Part shown: one piece after another, positions 33,561 to 45,349 of the stretch
Layout of the letters: each line of letters opens with the position of its first letter
How positions within the stretch are numbered: position 1 is the first letter of the stretch
NCBI GenBank assembly: GCA_019095985.1
Contig: CM032659.1
Coordinates: 8,937,217-9,001,216, forward strand
Length of the DNA stretch: 64,000 nt
Source: Streblospio benedicti
Lineage: Eukaryota > Annelida > Polychaeta > Spionida > Spionidae
Reading direction: 5' to 3'
Program-made: the position numbers and the translations under genes
The notes under the pieces: generated by a model
The model's input: the letters and a program-made list of their open reading frames with translations, nothing else
The model's database searches: none
What the model was told of the DNA's origin: nothing

Positions 33561-34339
33561 TGAACTTTGTATTTACTCTCCTAGCTGGGGGTGCTCTCGT
33601 CTTGTTAATATTTTCCTCCCTACTGTTTAATTTTAGAAGATTGTTTCTTTATTTTCCCACTCAATCATATGGGTTTTTTCATTTTTTCCTACCTTTTGAA
33701 AATTGTAGGTCCAAAAAAAATCTGAAATAGGGATCAAAGTTTTGTCGCCTTATTGGGTTTATTGATTTTGGTGAAAAAGAAATAGGACTATTAAAATCGT
33801 TTCTCCGTACAAAAATGAATGATGTCTTAATTTTTCAAACAACAAAATTAATATATAAAGAAATTTGCACATAAGGGTGGTGAGGTCGTAAATTTAGAAG
33901 GAAATAGAGTATCACCGTAGTAGGTTTGTAAAGGGTTATCATTTTGTCATAACTTGTCTTATAAATTATTGGTGATTCCTCAGAGATAGTGAATAGAGAT
34001 GGTCAAGAATGGCGATTGTATATTTGATGTCGCAAACATTGGTGATCTAACAAAAATTAAAATAAACAATTTCCCTTAATGACTAATGCTACTTATAATA
34101 TACTTAACTAAGGATCTTTTATAAATACATGGCATGAAACTTTTACATTTACATTCAATACACAATTTGAAATACACTAATTTGAATACAACACCAAGGA
34201 GGAAAGCACATGGTATGAAACATATTTTGATGTACACTTAAACCAGCTATTAACGCATAAATGTAATATACACAAGAACTATCATTAATAATAATAATAA
34301 TAAATTTCACAAATAAATATCAAAACACTTACAAATACT

Positions 34340-34942
34340 GTGGCATCCTAGGCAGAAAGACAATAGTTATTCCTTTATTTGTATTGATTCTATTTCTGAT
34401 ACTCCCATCTCCTATCTCTACTTTATGATATGTACATTTGAATCTCCTGTTTCCAACTGACACCACTGGTCACATGACCACTACCTTTGTGATTTTGAAA
34501 TGAGGTCACAGAATTTTCTACATACTAAATACACAACAGTCTTTGTCTCTTCCTACATAAGTATTCTACATACTAATGATGCATTTTAAACAAAGAAACC
34601 ATAACGCCCTCTATAGATGACTAAATTAAAATTAACACAATGTTCTCATTCAACTACAAATCTAACACTCCCCACCTTGAAGGCTCCTCACTAAAATGTG
34701 ATGACCTTCAACTGTTACATCAGTGATTCAACATTTATTTTTTTTTCAATGCACACTTCCAACAAGTAGCTCTCTTCAAACGATACCAGTTTGGATGATA
34801 CTCAATCATTCCGTCCAATGGGTGCTTGTGTCCTGTGTTGACTGAATCTTGAACAGTGTGTAGGCATGCCTTGGATTTCTTGATTTCTTGATCATCAACT
34901 CGGATCTTCATACTTTTCAAACGAGATACGGGACTCAAATCT
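34340..34942 (-). mobile_element. BEL/Pao-like LTR retrotransposon 3' end fossil
   Basis: On the minus strand a pol-like fragment (34938-34735) with 'YHPNWYRLKRATCW' recalls the conserved W-x-R-L-K-R-A-x-x-W element of BEL/Pao pol. It is followed by a purine-rich tract 'aaggtggggag' and then 'tgttag', the expected polypurine tract and LTR start, near 34670. The LTR-like stretch continues to about 34340 and carries an AATAAA-type signal. It is a partial, broken copy cut by the assembly gap on its 5' side. LTR extent is approximate and the class is tentative. Confidence 0.4.
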
Positions 34943-35042
34943 NNNNNNNNNNNNNNNNNNNNNNNNNNNNNNNNNNNNNNNNNNNNNNNNNNNNNNNNNN
35001 NNNNNNNNNNNNNNNNNNNNNNNNNNNNNNNNNNNNNNNNNN
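34943..35042. other. Assembly gap (100 N)
   Basis: Exactly 100 N, the conventional placeholder for a gap of unknown size. It lies at the centre of the large inverted repeat, so the join between the two arms is not supported by continuous sequence. Confidence 0.98.
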
Positions 35043-35830
35043 ATGGTTTAAATTTAAATGGGGTTTGTTTTTTTTAAAATTTAAAATATGGGGGGACCCA
35101 AAATTTAAAACCGGTAAAATTTGGTTTAAGAATAAAAATTTGGGTTTTCCCCCCCTAACTTCCCCAATTTTAAATTAAAAAGGAAACTAAACCTTTTCCC
35201 CACCCAGAACAAAACGGAAATATGAAAAATTTAAAAAACTTTTCCCATTATAAATTTGATTTGGGGGGAACCAGTTTTTTTTTGCGGGTTTTAAAGGAAC
35301 AAAATCTTTATTTTTTAATTCAATGAATGAAATTAAGCTTTTTATTTGGGACAAAAAAATAATAAAAAAATTTTTCAGGAAATTTTTTAAAATTTTGCGA
35401 AAAGTCTGGGGAAAATAAGCCTTTTAAGGTTTGTTGGGTCCCCTTCCCCAACCCCTTTAAAATTAAAACAGAAAAGATTTTTTTCAATTTTCCCAAATTT
35501 TGGGTTTTCCCAAACCTGGGTTAAAAGTTTTAAAAAATTTGGTTTTTTAAATTTTTTTTTTCTTTCAACGAAAATAAAATTTTTGTGGGGGCCCCATTCT
35601 AAAAAGGTATTTGTTAAAATTTTTCCCCTTTTCTATGACCAAAAAATTTGACCCCCCAACCCCCAAAAGGGACTTGCCCCCCCCCCCTTCAATTAATATG
35701 GTTTCCAAATTTTTAACCCCCAATGTGGTATGCGGGGTTTCCCCTTATTTCTTTTTGAAGGAAAATTTGCCCCCTAAAATTTTTCGGTGCTCGCCCCCCG
35801 AAACAGATGATGCTTCCCCTTTACGTAACT
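35043..35830. other. Homopolymer-inflated sequence at a contig edge
   Basis: Starting right after the N gap, almost every base comes in runs ('ttttttttaaaatttaaaat', 'ggggggacccaaaa', 'ttgcccccccccccttc'). Text of this kind is unlike the rest of the window and is what poor base calling at a read end gives. The frames in it (34888-35178, 35611-35853) should not be read as genes. It becomes normal by about 35830. Confidence 0.7.
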
Positions 35831-36424
35831 TAAATCAATCCAGTTCTACATGAAAACTGTCATGTAGATGACTGCCAAGACTATGTGAATATTTGGAGCA
35901 TCAAATATACAATCGCCATTCTTGACCCCGTCTCTATTCACTGTCTCTAGGAATCACCAATAATTTATGAGACAAGTTAAGCCAAAATGATAACCCTTTA
36001 CAAACCTACTATCACGGTGATACTCTATTTCTTCTAAAATTTACGACCTCACCACCCTTTATGTGCCAAATTTCTTTATATATTAATTTTGTTGTTTGAA
36101 AATTAAGACATCATTCATTTTGTAATGGAGAAACGATTTTTAATAGTCCATTTCTTTTCACCATAAAATCAATAAACCCAATAAAGGCGACAAAACTTTG
36201 ATCCCATTTCAGATTTTTGGACCTACAATTTTCAAGAGGTAGGGAGGAAAAAAAAAAAACATATGATTGAGTGGGAAAATAAAGAAACAATCTTCTAAAT
36301 TAAACAGTAGGAGGAAAATATTAACAAGGCGAGCACCCCCAGCTGGAGAGTAAATACAAAGTTCAGGTATTTTTCAAGTCAGTGAATACCCAAAGGATCC
36401 CTGAGGGCAAGGAGAGAGTGTGCT

Positions 36425-36650
36425 TGGTCCGGTATACTAGATCAAGTGCAAAAACTTTTTGATGATTTGTGTGCAGACAGATAAAATCTGAAGAGACGCT
36501 TCATGGAACATAGGCACCGAGTTCTTCACGCAACTTGCACAGTGACCAACAGGGACATAGCATTTGACTTGAGGATACCAAGATCTTGTGTGTTGAACAG
36601 AAGTACTTTGAATGTGGAGTAAAGGAAGCATTTCAGATCAGGAAACTAAA
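36425..36650 (+). mobile_element. Penelope-like element 3' remnant (right arm)
   Basis: Mirror copy of 33150-33560, reading on plus 'cttcatggaacataggcac' and 'gtgtgttgaacagaagtact', the nuclease and tail region. A few indels separate the two copies. Broken and 5'-truncated. Confidence 0.55.
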
Positions 36651-38259
36651 GCAATCATCCGACCATATGGACCAAATGAATACAAATCACAGGGGTTGGG
36701 TGGGGTGGAGTGGGGTAGGGTGGGGTGGGGTGGGGGGTTGAGGATGCGCACACCTAGGCACTTTCCCATGCACACAGTGACAACCCATGTCGTCATCATT
36801 GTGACCAAGATAGGAAAGACTATTAAATGCTCAGTGTAATTATTGAACTTATTATGCTTTTTTTAAACTACAATGTACATATTTGTCTACCCTGAATCTG
36901 TTGACAGCCAAATAGAAATCAGCTGTCATCACTTAGGTGTGGCTGAAATCTGCATTGAAACAAGCTACTTAATGTGGGGTATAAACTGTGAACTCTGAAG
37001 TGCGCACTTTTAAGTATGAAATGCTGTGAACTGTGAAGTGTCCCCTGGGGCTGTTGGTCACAGATAAATCATTGATTGACAAATAAGTGTGAAGTTCGAC
37101 GTCCCCCAGGGCCTTCGAACAATTGAATAGTAAATGGTGGAATTCTGATAAGAAAAGAGTTAATGCGAGAGGAATACCAGAAAAATAGACTAACACCCAA
37201 CCACCACACACTCATGCACGCACGCACGCAAACACACACACACATCATCGGTGGCAAAATGTACATCATTTTAAAACTGTAACTGGATATATTCAGGTGG
37301 ACCAGAATAATTTACGTTGCTCATTTCTACTGCCTTGCTATCCCTGCAGTGCTAAATTTTTTGACATCTGCATCTGCATCTGCCTTGTGGCCTTTTATCT
37401 AATTTTGGGTTTCCATGCCTTTTCTTCCTCTTCTCCCAACCCTATAGATATGACCTTATAGGGAAGGTTCATCACTTTTTTATGACACCAACGTGATTAC
37501 ATTTTGGGCACTTGCAATAAAAGTGTACTATCTAGAGGGCCATTTTAGGTCAATATTTAGCGTATTGTGTTACAGGTTAAATACAGCTCGAAATATGACC
37601 TCCATATTTTTGATAAGTAGGATTAAATAAAAAAACACTGAAAATGTACATTTATTTGTACTTTGCAAAATTGAAGTGTACTTTTCAGAAAAAAATTGTT
37701 TTGAGTTTTTTTGGGGGGATGTTCTTCAGTAGTTTCAAATAATCAAAGGCTTAAACTTGGTAATATGTTTCCGTATCTAGTCCATATCTAGTAACAAATG
37801 TTTGTATCCAATATTGGCAATTTGTCAATAAAAGTTCATAAAGCCTTCCATAAAGTCTTCTTATCGTTAATGAGTCAACTGTGATCTGTGAGCACTTTTG
37901 ATCTAGTATTGTTTGGCATCCTCTCTTGTCTAGATATGAATTTCTACTTGAATTGTAGACGATTTTCAAAAAGCCAGATCATCAAAGTTAAATACAGGCC
38001 TATTTAATCATAACTCATAGAAAAATAATGTTGGTGTTAGAATTAGTGAAACTCAGAGGAAATGAGCACTTAGAAGATGTTTGTGCAAAAGGTCCAACTG
38101 AGTTGTCCAGCCATCTTTTTTTTCCAAAAATAGTCACATCAGAAGTTTACATGTACATGTACATGAAACATATTGCAACTTAATAAAAGAGGAAATTACA
38201 TCTGCATGTTTTGTATGTAATTTATATGTGATAAATAATTCTGTCTCTTGAATTCCTAG

Positions 38260-38631
38260 ATTCTTCTTGTGTCTACGTGAAGATTGTTGATCAGTACAGC
38301 TTTATGATCGTGCCACCCTACGGTCGCGATCCTACCGGTCTCATGGCGAGTCATTGTAAACTGGTCGCAGAAAAGGAAATGGTCGTAGAAATGGAAGGAG
38401 GCTCAGGGATAAAAGATTGCTTGAAGCATGCACGCAATTATACATCTGTAAATGTTGTCAATGTTAAAAGTGATGTATATAGAACAAACCTCAATTTTCG
38501 TTTCTGGTGTCTACTTCATACATGTCCAAATGAATTTGATCTGAAATTGGGATATCTGAGTCCATTGGATAAACTCTACTCTACTAGAGCCTATGATTAT
38601 CAAGGATATTTCGCATGCATAAATAATCCAG
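38260..38631 (+). CDS. Exon 1 (of those visible) of Cys-rich gene, right-arm copy
   Basis: AG acceptor (..ttgaattcctag) and GTAAGT donor bound a fully open 372-bp exon, phase 1 at both ends, as is usual for shuffled extracellular modules. It encodes 'SSCVYVKIVDQYSF', 'SHCKLVAEKEM', 'GGSGIKDCLKHARNYTSVN', 'SDVYRTNLNFRFWCLLHTC' and 'YDYQGYFACINNP'. Several Cys and no membrane segment suggest a secreted or extracellular region. I recognise no family. It joins in phase to 41635-41769 (INNP-A-CPAG). The left-arm and window-end copies differ sharply in three blocks of this exon while the introns hardly differ. Confidence 0.6.
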
Positions 38632-39195
38632 GTAAGTAGCTTGCTATAAAAGTATTCTTGCAATGAAATTGATAATGGCTAAACTATGTTTGTCACACTT
38701 TGATGCACACTGAGCTGAATTATAGCTGTTTTAAACTTTACGTATGGGGCCAAATAACAACATACATTTAAAATCACCAACCAAAATAGTAGTGTTACTC
38801 TCTGTTACAGCAAGCAAGCTCCTACCACTGGTATTGACATACCTGAAGACATATCCTCCATTTTGGCTTCATCAATTGGCCCTGACGGAACTCGAATTCT
38901 CACGACCCCAAGGTTGTGAGAACAGAATGATACCATCATCCCAAGCAGCGGGCTGTTGAAAGGTTACATGGAGAGTAACATTGATTTTACAAGCAAACTT
39001 GGAAAAACTAAATATACAGTTGCTCATAAAACCACAGATACTAAACGGTTGAAGAATTAGACCTCCCAAAAATTTCCGTCCTTAGATTGATTCGAACCCA
39101 CGACCTCTGGGTTGAGATAACTGACCAAGTATGAAGGTTAGGGGTTATAGAGACAACAGTTTTTTTGTGTAACCTTTTAACAGCCCGCTGCTTGG

Positions 39196-39330
39196 AATTT
39201 ATCATCATATTGGGTTGGATGTGAGAAATATCATATCTGTAGGGAATCACGAGTGAGGGCCAGCTTAACGCGTGATTCCCTCCAGATATGATATTTCTCA
39301 TATCACACGCAACCCAATAAGCCATTTCAA
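39196..39330. repeat. Long perfect-stem palindrome
   Basis: 'gaaatatcatatctgtaggg' and its partner 'ccctccagatatgatatttc' flank a loop near 39255; the stem extends outward to 'ttgggttg'/'caacccaa'. The copy at 63118-63240 has the same stem with the loop in the other orientation. Resembles the end structure of a foldback element. Confidence 0.65.
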
Positions 39331-39477
39331 AAAGCAAAGTCACGTGACGGGTCAAAGGTCAATGGTAATAACATTGTAAACAAAGAGCGGTTTGCACTCA
39401 TTTTGTATTGTGAAATCGTGGTGGAAAGTGTGCTTTTACAAAGGATTTACACTACAATTACAACATATGCGGATAAA

Positions 39478-39612
39478 ATGGATAAGAATAGTGAAGAACA
39501 ATTAACACTAACAATAGTAGAGACGTGGTCTCTTAATGCATTGAAGGAATTTGTTAGGAAACGAGGCCTCCTACAATGCACAAAGTCACACTGTGCTGCT
39601 GGCATCTTCTGA
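39478..39612 (+). CDS. SAP-like domain start, fragment
   Basis: Met is followed by 'EEQLTLTIVETWSLNALKEF' and 'VRKRGL', then 'TKSHCAAGIF'. The W-S-x-x-A-L-K-x-F-x-x-x-R-G-L pattern with a later K-x-x-x-A-A-x-I-F is the SAP DNA-binding motif as found at the N-terminus of many transposon-linked invertebrate proteins. The frame ends after 44 codons; a neighbouring frame continues with 'TKGGYLKNEYKGSYIRLYM', so the copy is broken. The copy at 62880-62990 (minus) has an extra piece in the middle. Confidence 0.4.
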   Translation: MDKNSEEQLTLTIVETWSLNALKEFVRKRGLLQCTKSHCAAGIF

Positions 39613-41167
39613 GACTTTAACAAAAGGTGGATATCTGAAAAATGAATATAAAGGCTCATATATCAGATTGTACATGCCATCATTAGTCTAGGCTCAGAAG
39701 ACATTTACAATGGGATGTTTCATGTTTATATTGTAGATCTAATCTAGATCTATAACTAAGTTGCAGTGCCAGTGACATCCGACAGTTACAGCATCTTAAA
39801 TGATAACATGAAATTACCAATAACATATGCTGATCATCAAATATATCACAGAAACAACCCAGCACTTTATAAACAACCATATGCTATAGTTAGTAAACCT
39901 GCGAGAGCTTTGGCAGTTTTGGTAACAAAGACTTTTCGAAGGTGTCATGCAGTACTCTGCCATTGTTTACATTTTCATAGCGGATTTCACACAAGCTTTT
40001 AAAGTGGTATTTAATGCCAATTTAATCTCTGCTTTCAGCTATGCATTCTTACACCTTTCCTACAAGAGGTGACTAAAATTCATAACTAACGGATTATGAT
40101 AAGCAAAGTTTTTACCTTATTTTTGTCGCCGAGTTTTACTATATACTGTATAGGAAAATCATGTCCAATAAACGTCTTTATGCCCATTGACCTCTGACCT
40201 CGTGACGTCACGTTCAATTTACGAAATCACTTATATGATAACCCTTTTCTCACACTCCACCCTCGAAATCATATCAGAAACATATTTATTTTATTCTTTA
40301 AACTCAAACTATGCATTTCAATGTCCAAGTGCGGTATATGCAAATCAGCTTGCAACATAAAAATGAACTCAATTCAAGAGATCGTTAAAAGGTCACAAAC
40401 ACGGTCTATGCATATAAGTTAAATCATTTTACCCACCCTTGTGGGCCGCTACATCTGAGACGGGTAGGTTGTATTTTCAAATACATATTCTACTTTTGAA
40501 ACTTTAAAAACAGATATTTTACTGCTAGTGAAATAGAATAAAATTGTGATCTAAAACATAATTAAATAATGTTTGCACCAAAAAATTGAAAATAAATGTT
40601 TTAGCCAAAGTCAAAGAACCTGGCCCCCCTCTCAGATAATCAACTCGTCCAGCAAAGCCTCTCAGATAATCAACTTGTCCAGCCATCTGAGAGGGGTAGG
40701 TAGTTTTTTAGAATGAATATTTTACTTCTGAATATTTTCAAAATAAACATTTTACTGCTAGTGAAGCACAATAAAGTTATGATGTAAAACGGCAAACAAA
40801 CGACCTAACCCCCCTCAGATAATCAACTCGTCCTTTGATGAGGAATCATAGCAAACATCACACCACTTCTTTTGGCCAATCGGCGCGCTTTATAGCACGA
40901 GCTGTAAATATTGTAGTAAAAGTGGGCGAAGTCTAATTACTACGATGACCATATTTGGGGGATGTGAGATGAGGTATATCATCACCGCCATTCATTGATA
41001 AATACACCCTGGAGTGTGAGAAAATGGTATCATTCTGTCCTCACAACCTTGGGGTTGTGAGTTTGAGTCCCGTCAGGGCCAATTGATATAGCCAAAATGG
41101 AGGATATGTCTTCAGGTATGTCAATACCAGTGGTAGTAGCTTGCTTGCTGTAACAGAGAGAGTAGGG

Positions 41168-41345
41168 GACGAGAGAAAGGGACGCCCTGATCTTTGCGTG
41201 TCAGCACCGGTGCAAAGTACTCTCGAAAAGGGGCCCTTTGTGAAACCCAGTTTGTAGGACGCCAGTATGCTGGATGGAGGTCTGTACATGGTACGCCAGA
41301 ACACGACAAGGAGTGGGCAAGGAACATCATCATCAAGTCATCAGC
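41168..41345. repeat. Leader-like fragment, right arm
   Basis: Reverse complement of 30440-30612 ('gcgtgtcagcaccggtgcaa', 'gaaacccagtttgtaggacg'). This copy carries the word accggtgct as in 12575-12800, where the left arm has acaggtgct. Confidence 0.5.
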
Positions 41346-41634
41346 ACGTCTACGGGCGCTGCATGATCGACTCTACTTTGTTAACACTACAATTTTATTT
41401 TCCTACTTAGGATTGCTTTCGAAAATACCAAAACTGAATCCTACATAGTATTTCTAAATCCCACATAGGAATAGCTTTGAGAATCCCTACCCTGAGAGTG
41501 TAATACTATCCCATGTCAACACTTTTCTGTTCTCCAATCTTTATATTCTGTAAGAAAAAAACAGGTTTTTGTTTATTTTTATCAGACAATTTACTTATAT
41601 GTTGAACTCAAGCCATTGTGATGTTCTTTTGTAG

Positions 41635-41769
41635 CCTGCCCTGCTGGTTCTGAAGATGGTGACTGTACACTTTGCGTAAATCCTGAATGTCCTTTTGATG
41701 ATGATGGAGGGAAGTGGTGCGACCGCAACGGCCAGTGTAGATATACAGCCGTTCACACCGACTATAATC
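41635..41769 (+). CDS. Exon 2 of Cys-rich gene, right-arm copy
   Basis: The acceptor (..tgttcttttgtag) is followed by 135 open bases and a GTAATA donor, phase 1 at both ends. It encodes 'CPAGSEDGDCTLCVNPECPF', 'DDDGGKWCDRNGQCRYTAV', a compact module with six Cys in the pattern C-x8-C-x2-C-x3-C-x10-C-x5-C. It reads in phase from 38260-38631 and into 45855-46018. Disulphide-rich composition again suggests an extracellular protein. Family not recognised. Confidence 0.6.
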
Positions 41770-41989
41770 GTAATACTTTGAAAACATCAAACAGATTCAA
41801 ATACTTAATACAATTTGCTAAGGAGTCCCTGCTTTTATCCCTGTAGTGAGTCCCTTACCGCCCCCCATGTCAAACAAAAAATACTATTTAGAGAAGGTGG
41901 GTGCGGCACATATGTAATGGGGGGTTAGTGAAAGATTTAAAAAAAAATTCCTGCCCTCTTTAATAGGCAATTTTTGCTTTCAATCAAGA

Positions 41990-42700
41990 TGCTAATTAGT
42001 TTGGGTGCCACCCAAACTAACCGCGCCTCGGTCAATAAAGTTTTTTTTATGATTGATTTTGCATCCTTGGGACCTCATTATTGGATATCTGGCGGATATC
42101 AAGCGTGTATCCTTGAGGCTTTTGAAGAATTAATATGGCGTCCAAGATGGCAGCCACGCAATTATAAATCATAACTTTTGAACTATTTTACACAGAATAG
42201 CAAGTAATACCACTTTTTCTATATATTTTTACATCAGCAATCCATTTCTGATGTTCTTTTTATGATATGAGGTCACACATCCAAGATGGCTGCCAAGATC
42301 GCTGCCACTCAATGAGAAATCATAACATTTGAACTATTTGACGTAGAATAGCATATAATACCACTTTTTCTATAATTTGTTACATCAGCAGTTCATTTTT
42401 GATGTTCTATGATCAGAGATTACAGATCCAAGATGGCAGCCACTCAATGAGAAATATTATGTTCTCAACTATTTGACGTAAAATAGCAAATAATACCACT
42501 TATTCTATAGTTTATTACACCAGCAGTTCATTTCTGGTGGTGTTTTTATGATCTGAAGTTACAGCCAGGATGGCCGCCAAGATGGCCACCACTCAATGAG
42601 AAATCATTACTTTTGAACTATTTGACATAGAATACCAAGTAATACCACTTCTTCTATAGTTTTTTCAATCAGCAGTTTATTTGAAATTTAGTTTTTATGA
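41990..42700. repeat. Left end of a block with tandem AAGATGGC units
   Basis: Begins near 'ccgcgcctcggtcaataaag' and 'ggacctcattattggatatc', then about 4.5 tandem units of roughly 130 bp, each with 'ccaagatggc', 'ccactcaatgagaaatca' and 'taataccact'. The inverted partner is 45350-45830. Each unit carries one or two words like AAGATGGCGGC (YY1-like). The block between encloses the DIRS fossil. Confidence 0.65.
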
Positions 42701-43129
42701 TTTGAAGCCAAAATCACTAACAGAATGGCAGCTACTTAGGTTAAACTATTGTTAAATTGTTGTTTTAACACCAGTTAAATTTTGTTGGTCAACTTATTTC
42801 ATTACACAGTGATGTAGTTTCTATATTTTACAATTACCAATTATAATGATTTAGTGACAATTCTTTTGCAAAATTCAACCTCAAGTTCATGATTGCATTT
42901 TATGTCATAGTGATGTCATGACTCGAAATTTAAAACAAAGAAATCCCTGCATGCACATCACTTCTTCCTTTTCGAAGACTTGAAACTCACAATGTGATTC
43001 ATCTCTTGACTTTTTCATCCGTTTCCACCTTACGTTGGAATACCTTTATGAGTGCTAGATGCATTTTGACTTCAAAATTTGTCTCTTTGTGTTAACGGTG
43101 CAGACTCATGGCTGACGCTGTAATTCAGG

Positions 43130-45000
43130 TTGCCTGGCTAGCTTTGGTGATTACTGGCCTATGGTCCAGGCAGCTATTTTGAATGGCACCACCTCATCCG
43201 ACGATTCAGCACAATATCAGGGCTACAGGGCAGTCCCTGACAAGGCCCCGGTGCGTACCCTGCCATTGTACCGCTCTGAATCACAGAGATATACTTTAAC
43301 AAACACCTCATTGATAAAGACTTAGAGGAATTCTTGAAGGCGCACCCAGTACCTGGTCTGGACTGCCTCCAGGTCTCTCAATTGGATAGGGACATCCTTA
43401 AACTGCTGAGCCCCAGGTGTGGAAAATGGGGAGAAACATCCCATGCCCAGTTAGAAGCCTCCTGCCTCTTATGGACTCCACCTTGAAATGTGTGCAAACC
43501 AAGATAACACGTCCAATGGGGCAGATGGCCACCTTGTGGATGGCCATTGATAATGCATGGTGGAAGCTGAGGCACTTTGAAGCGCAGGGCATGTTAACTC
43601 TTATTGAAATGGCCTTAAGCATGATGGGCCAGGCCTCACAGACCATTACATAAGTGAGATGTCGTTTGTTGAATGTTTAGTGCTTTTGCGCCAACGTGAG
43701 GACAGACAGAGGACTGCACACCCATTACAGAATCATGCCCCCAACCATCCTCCCCCTCCCTACCGGAGACGGAGGCGGTGCCTCTTGTGGCTCAAGCCAG
43801 AAGTTGGAGCCCTTTCAAAAACCCAGTGCCACTGTGGGGTGCCAAGCGATGATCGTGGTTCCTGAGGTTGCGGTGGTGGAAAAGCCGGAAAACATAACAA
43901 AACAAGGTATGCTATCGTTACCCCCATTTCCCCTTCCATCACTAAGTGTTCCAAAGGAAGTACACGGGTGACACCATGCCGGTCTCGCACCTTACAGGAG
44001 AGGTAGAACTCCTTCACCCAGCCCCTCCCTTGACATAACTGACCCCGTACAAGTCCTCTCCTTGTAAAGGAAGCACTAGAGCTTCGTGCTCCTGTTCCTT
44101 GCAGGGAGCCCTAGTATCAGAGCTGAACACCCTGAATCTCTAGGCCATCCAGTTCCCACCAGATCTAGTGGCGTGGCGCACAGCTATGGCATTGCCGAAT
44201 TGGCAGAAACTGTCTGTTAACCTGGAAGTGCTAGACATTGTGGCCGGATACCGAATGCTACTTATGGCCCAGCTGTCACAATCAAATGGCTGCAATCCAC
44301 ACCTCTACCCTGATGAAGTACTCATTATCTCTACAGCTCTGGACAAGCAAGCATTGCGTCTGGTGTGGGATGAGACCCAGACCAGTTTGTGGTGCATATC
44401 TTCTTGTGCCCAAAAAATGAAGGCTTCTAGCCGATCTTCAACCTAAATGACCTGAACCAAGTGGAAGAGTACGCCACTTTCAATATGGACTGCATGCTCT
44501 TGGTAAAAAACATGCTGATGAAAGGCGACTTCCTCATGAAAGCCAACGTAAAGGATGCCTAGTGGCACGTTCCAATCCACAAAGTGCATCGGACATTCTT
44601 ACGGTTTCGGCTGGCAACAGAATCTGTGCAAGCTTACATGCCTTCTCTTTGGATTTGCATCAGCCCCCGTGCATTCACCGATAATGAGCTTCTTGCGCAG
44701 GGTAGGGATGCGTCTGGTCATCCACATGAACAACTTACTCCTTATTAACCAGAATCCAACGCGCCTTTGTCAAGAAGGCTGAACACTCTGTCCTCTGCTC
44801 GAGGCACTGGGGTTTATTGTGAACCACAAAAAGTCATTCCTGACACCATCTCAGGACCAGGAATTCCTGGTCCTCAGGGTGCAAACGGTCCCAATGAGCC
44901 TCACACTCCAGACTACAAACAGCTGGAAATTATGGCCCTTTGCTCAGAAACGCTCAAACAGAGTGTCAGTCCATCATGGTACTTTAATGTTTAGAAAATC
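43130..45000 (+). mobile_element. DIRS-type retrotransposon fossil
   Basis: A gag-like first part (about 43130-43960, with a Pro-rich 'NHPPPPYRRRRR') is followed by a reverse transcriptase region (about 44190-45000) whose landmarks ('KANVKDA', 'FASAPVHSP', 'PQKVIPDTI') follow the DIRS1 RT pattern, and a typical 'hydrophobic-x-F-L' region after it. No recombinase domain is visible. The copy is broken in many places and truncated. It sits between inverted AAGATGGC-repeat ends (41990-42700 and 45350-45830) and is absent from the left arm. Confidence 0.6.
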
Positions 45001-45349
45001 AGTTTATTTTTAAAAAAATCTCAATAGTGGTCATCTGTTTCATTTACAGAATGCTGATGTACAAAAAATATTTAAAAAGTTGTATTACTTTCTATTCTAC
45101 ATCACATGAATTACTAAGAATTATTATTTGGTTGTAGGTCATTTTTCTCATGCTGTGGCTACCGTTTTTTCCACCATTTAATTGAAATTCAAAATTCAAA
45201 AGTTAAGCTAAACTTAATTTTTTCTCCTGAAGAGGTCTTGATAGAAGACAAAAATATTTGAAACTTAATGCAGCTTAACTTTGAATTTTGAATTTCAACT
45301 AAATGGTGGAAAAGACGGTAGCCACAGGACTACATCAAATAGTTCAGAA

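Larger units (their letters stand above)
26146..34060. repeat. Left arm of a very large inverted repeat
   Basis: Sequence from 26146 onward reappears in reverse complement ending at 47595, and the identity continues inward to about 34060 against 35870. Matching landmarks: 26470 with 47255, 27650 with 45970, 29000 with 41690, 30900 with 39030, 31950-32166 with 37751-37969 (the same 72-codon reading), 33300 with 36620, 33990 with 35950. The 1.1-kb element at 29292-30379 is missing from the other arm. Noncoding identity looks like mid-90s percent by eye. See the right arm (35870-47595). Confidence 0.85.
38800..41160. mobile_element. Long version of the TIR element, with SAP-like ORF (right arm)
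   Basis: Inverted ends of about 150 bp ('gttacagcaagcaagctcct' at 38808 and its complement ending about 41154) match those of 30622-31148. The tRNA-like segment lies at 38960-39190. Internally it has an extra 1.8 kb (39195-41023) that is absent from the left arm, containing a palindrome, a SAP-like frame and a second inverted pair 'ttttctcacactcca' (40245 and, complemented, about 41006). This may be an element inside an element; part of the segment recurs at 62513-63245. Confidence 0.5.

Noticed and set aside
35611-35853. 80-codon frame with 'PPTPKRDLPPPP'.
   Set aside because: Lies in the homopolymer-inflated, poor-quality sequence.
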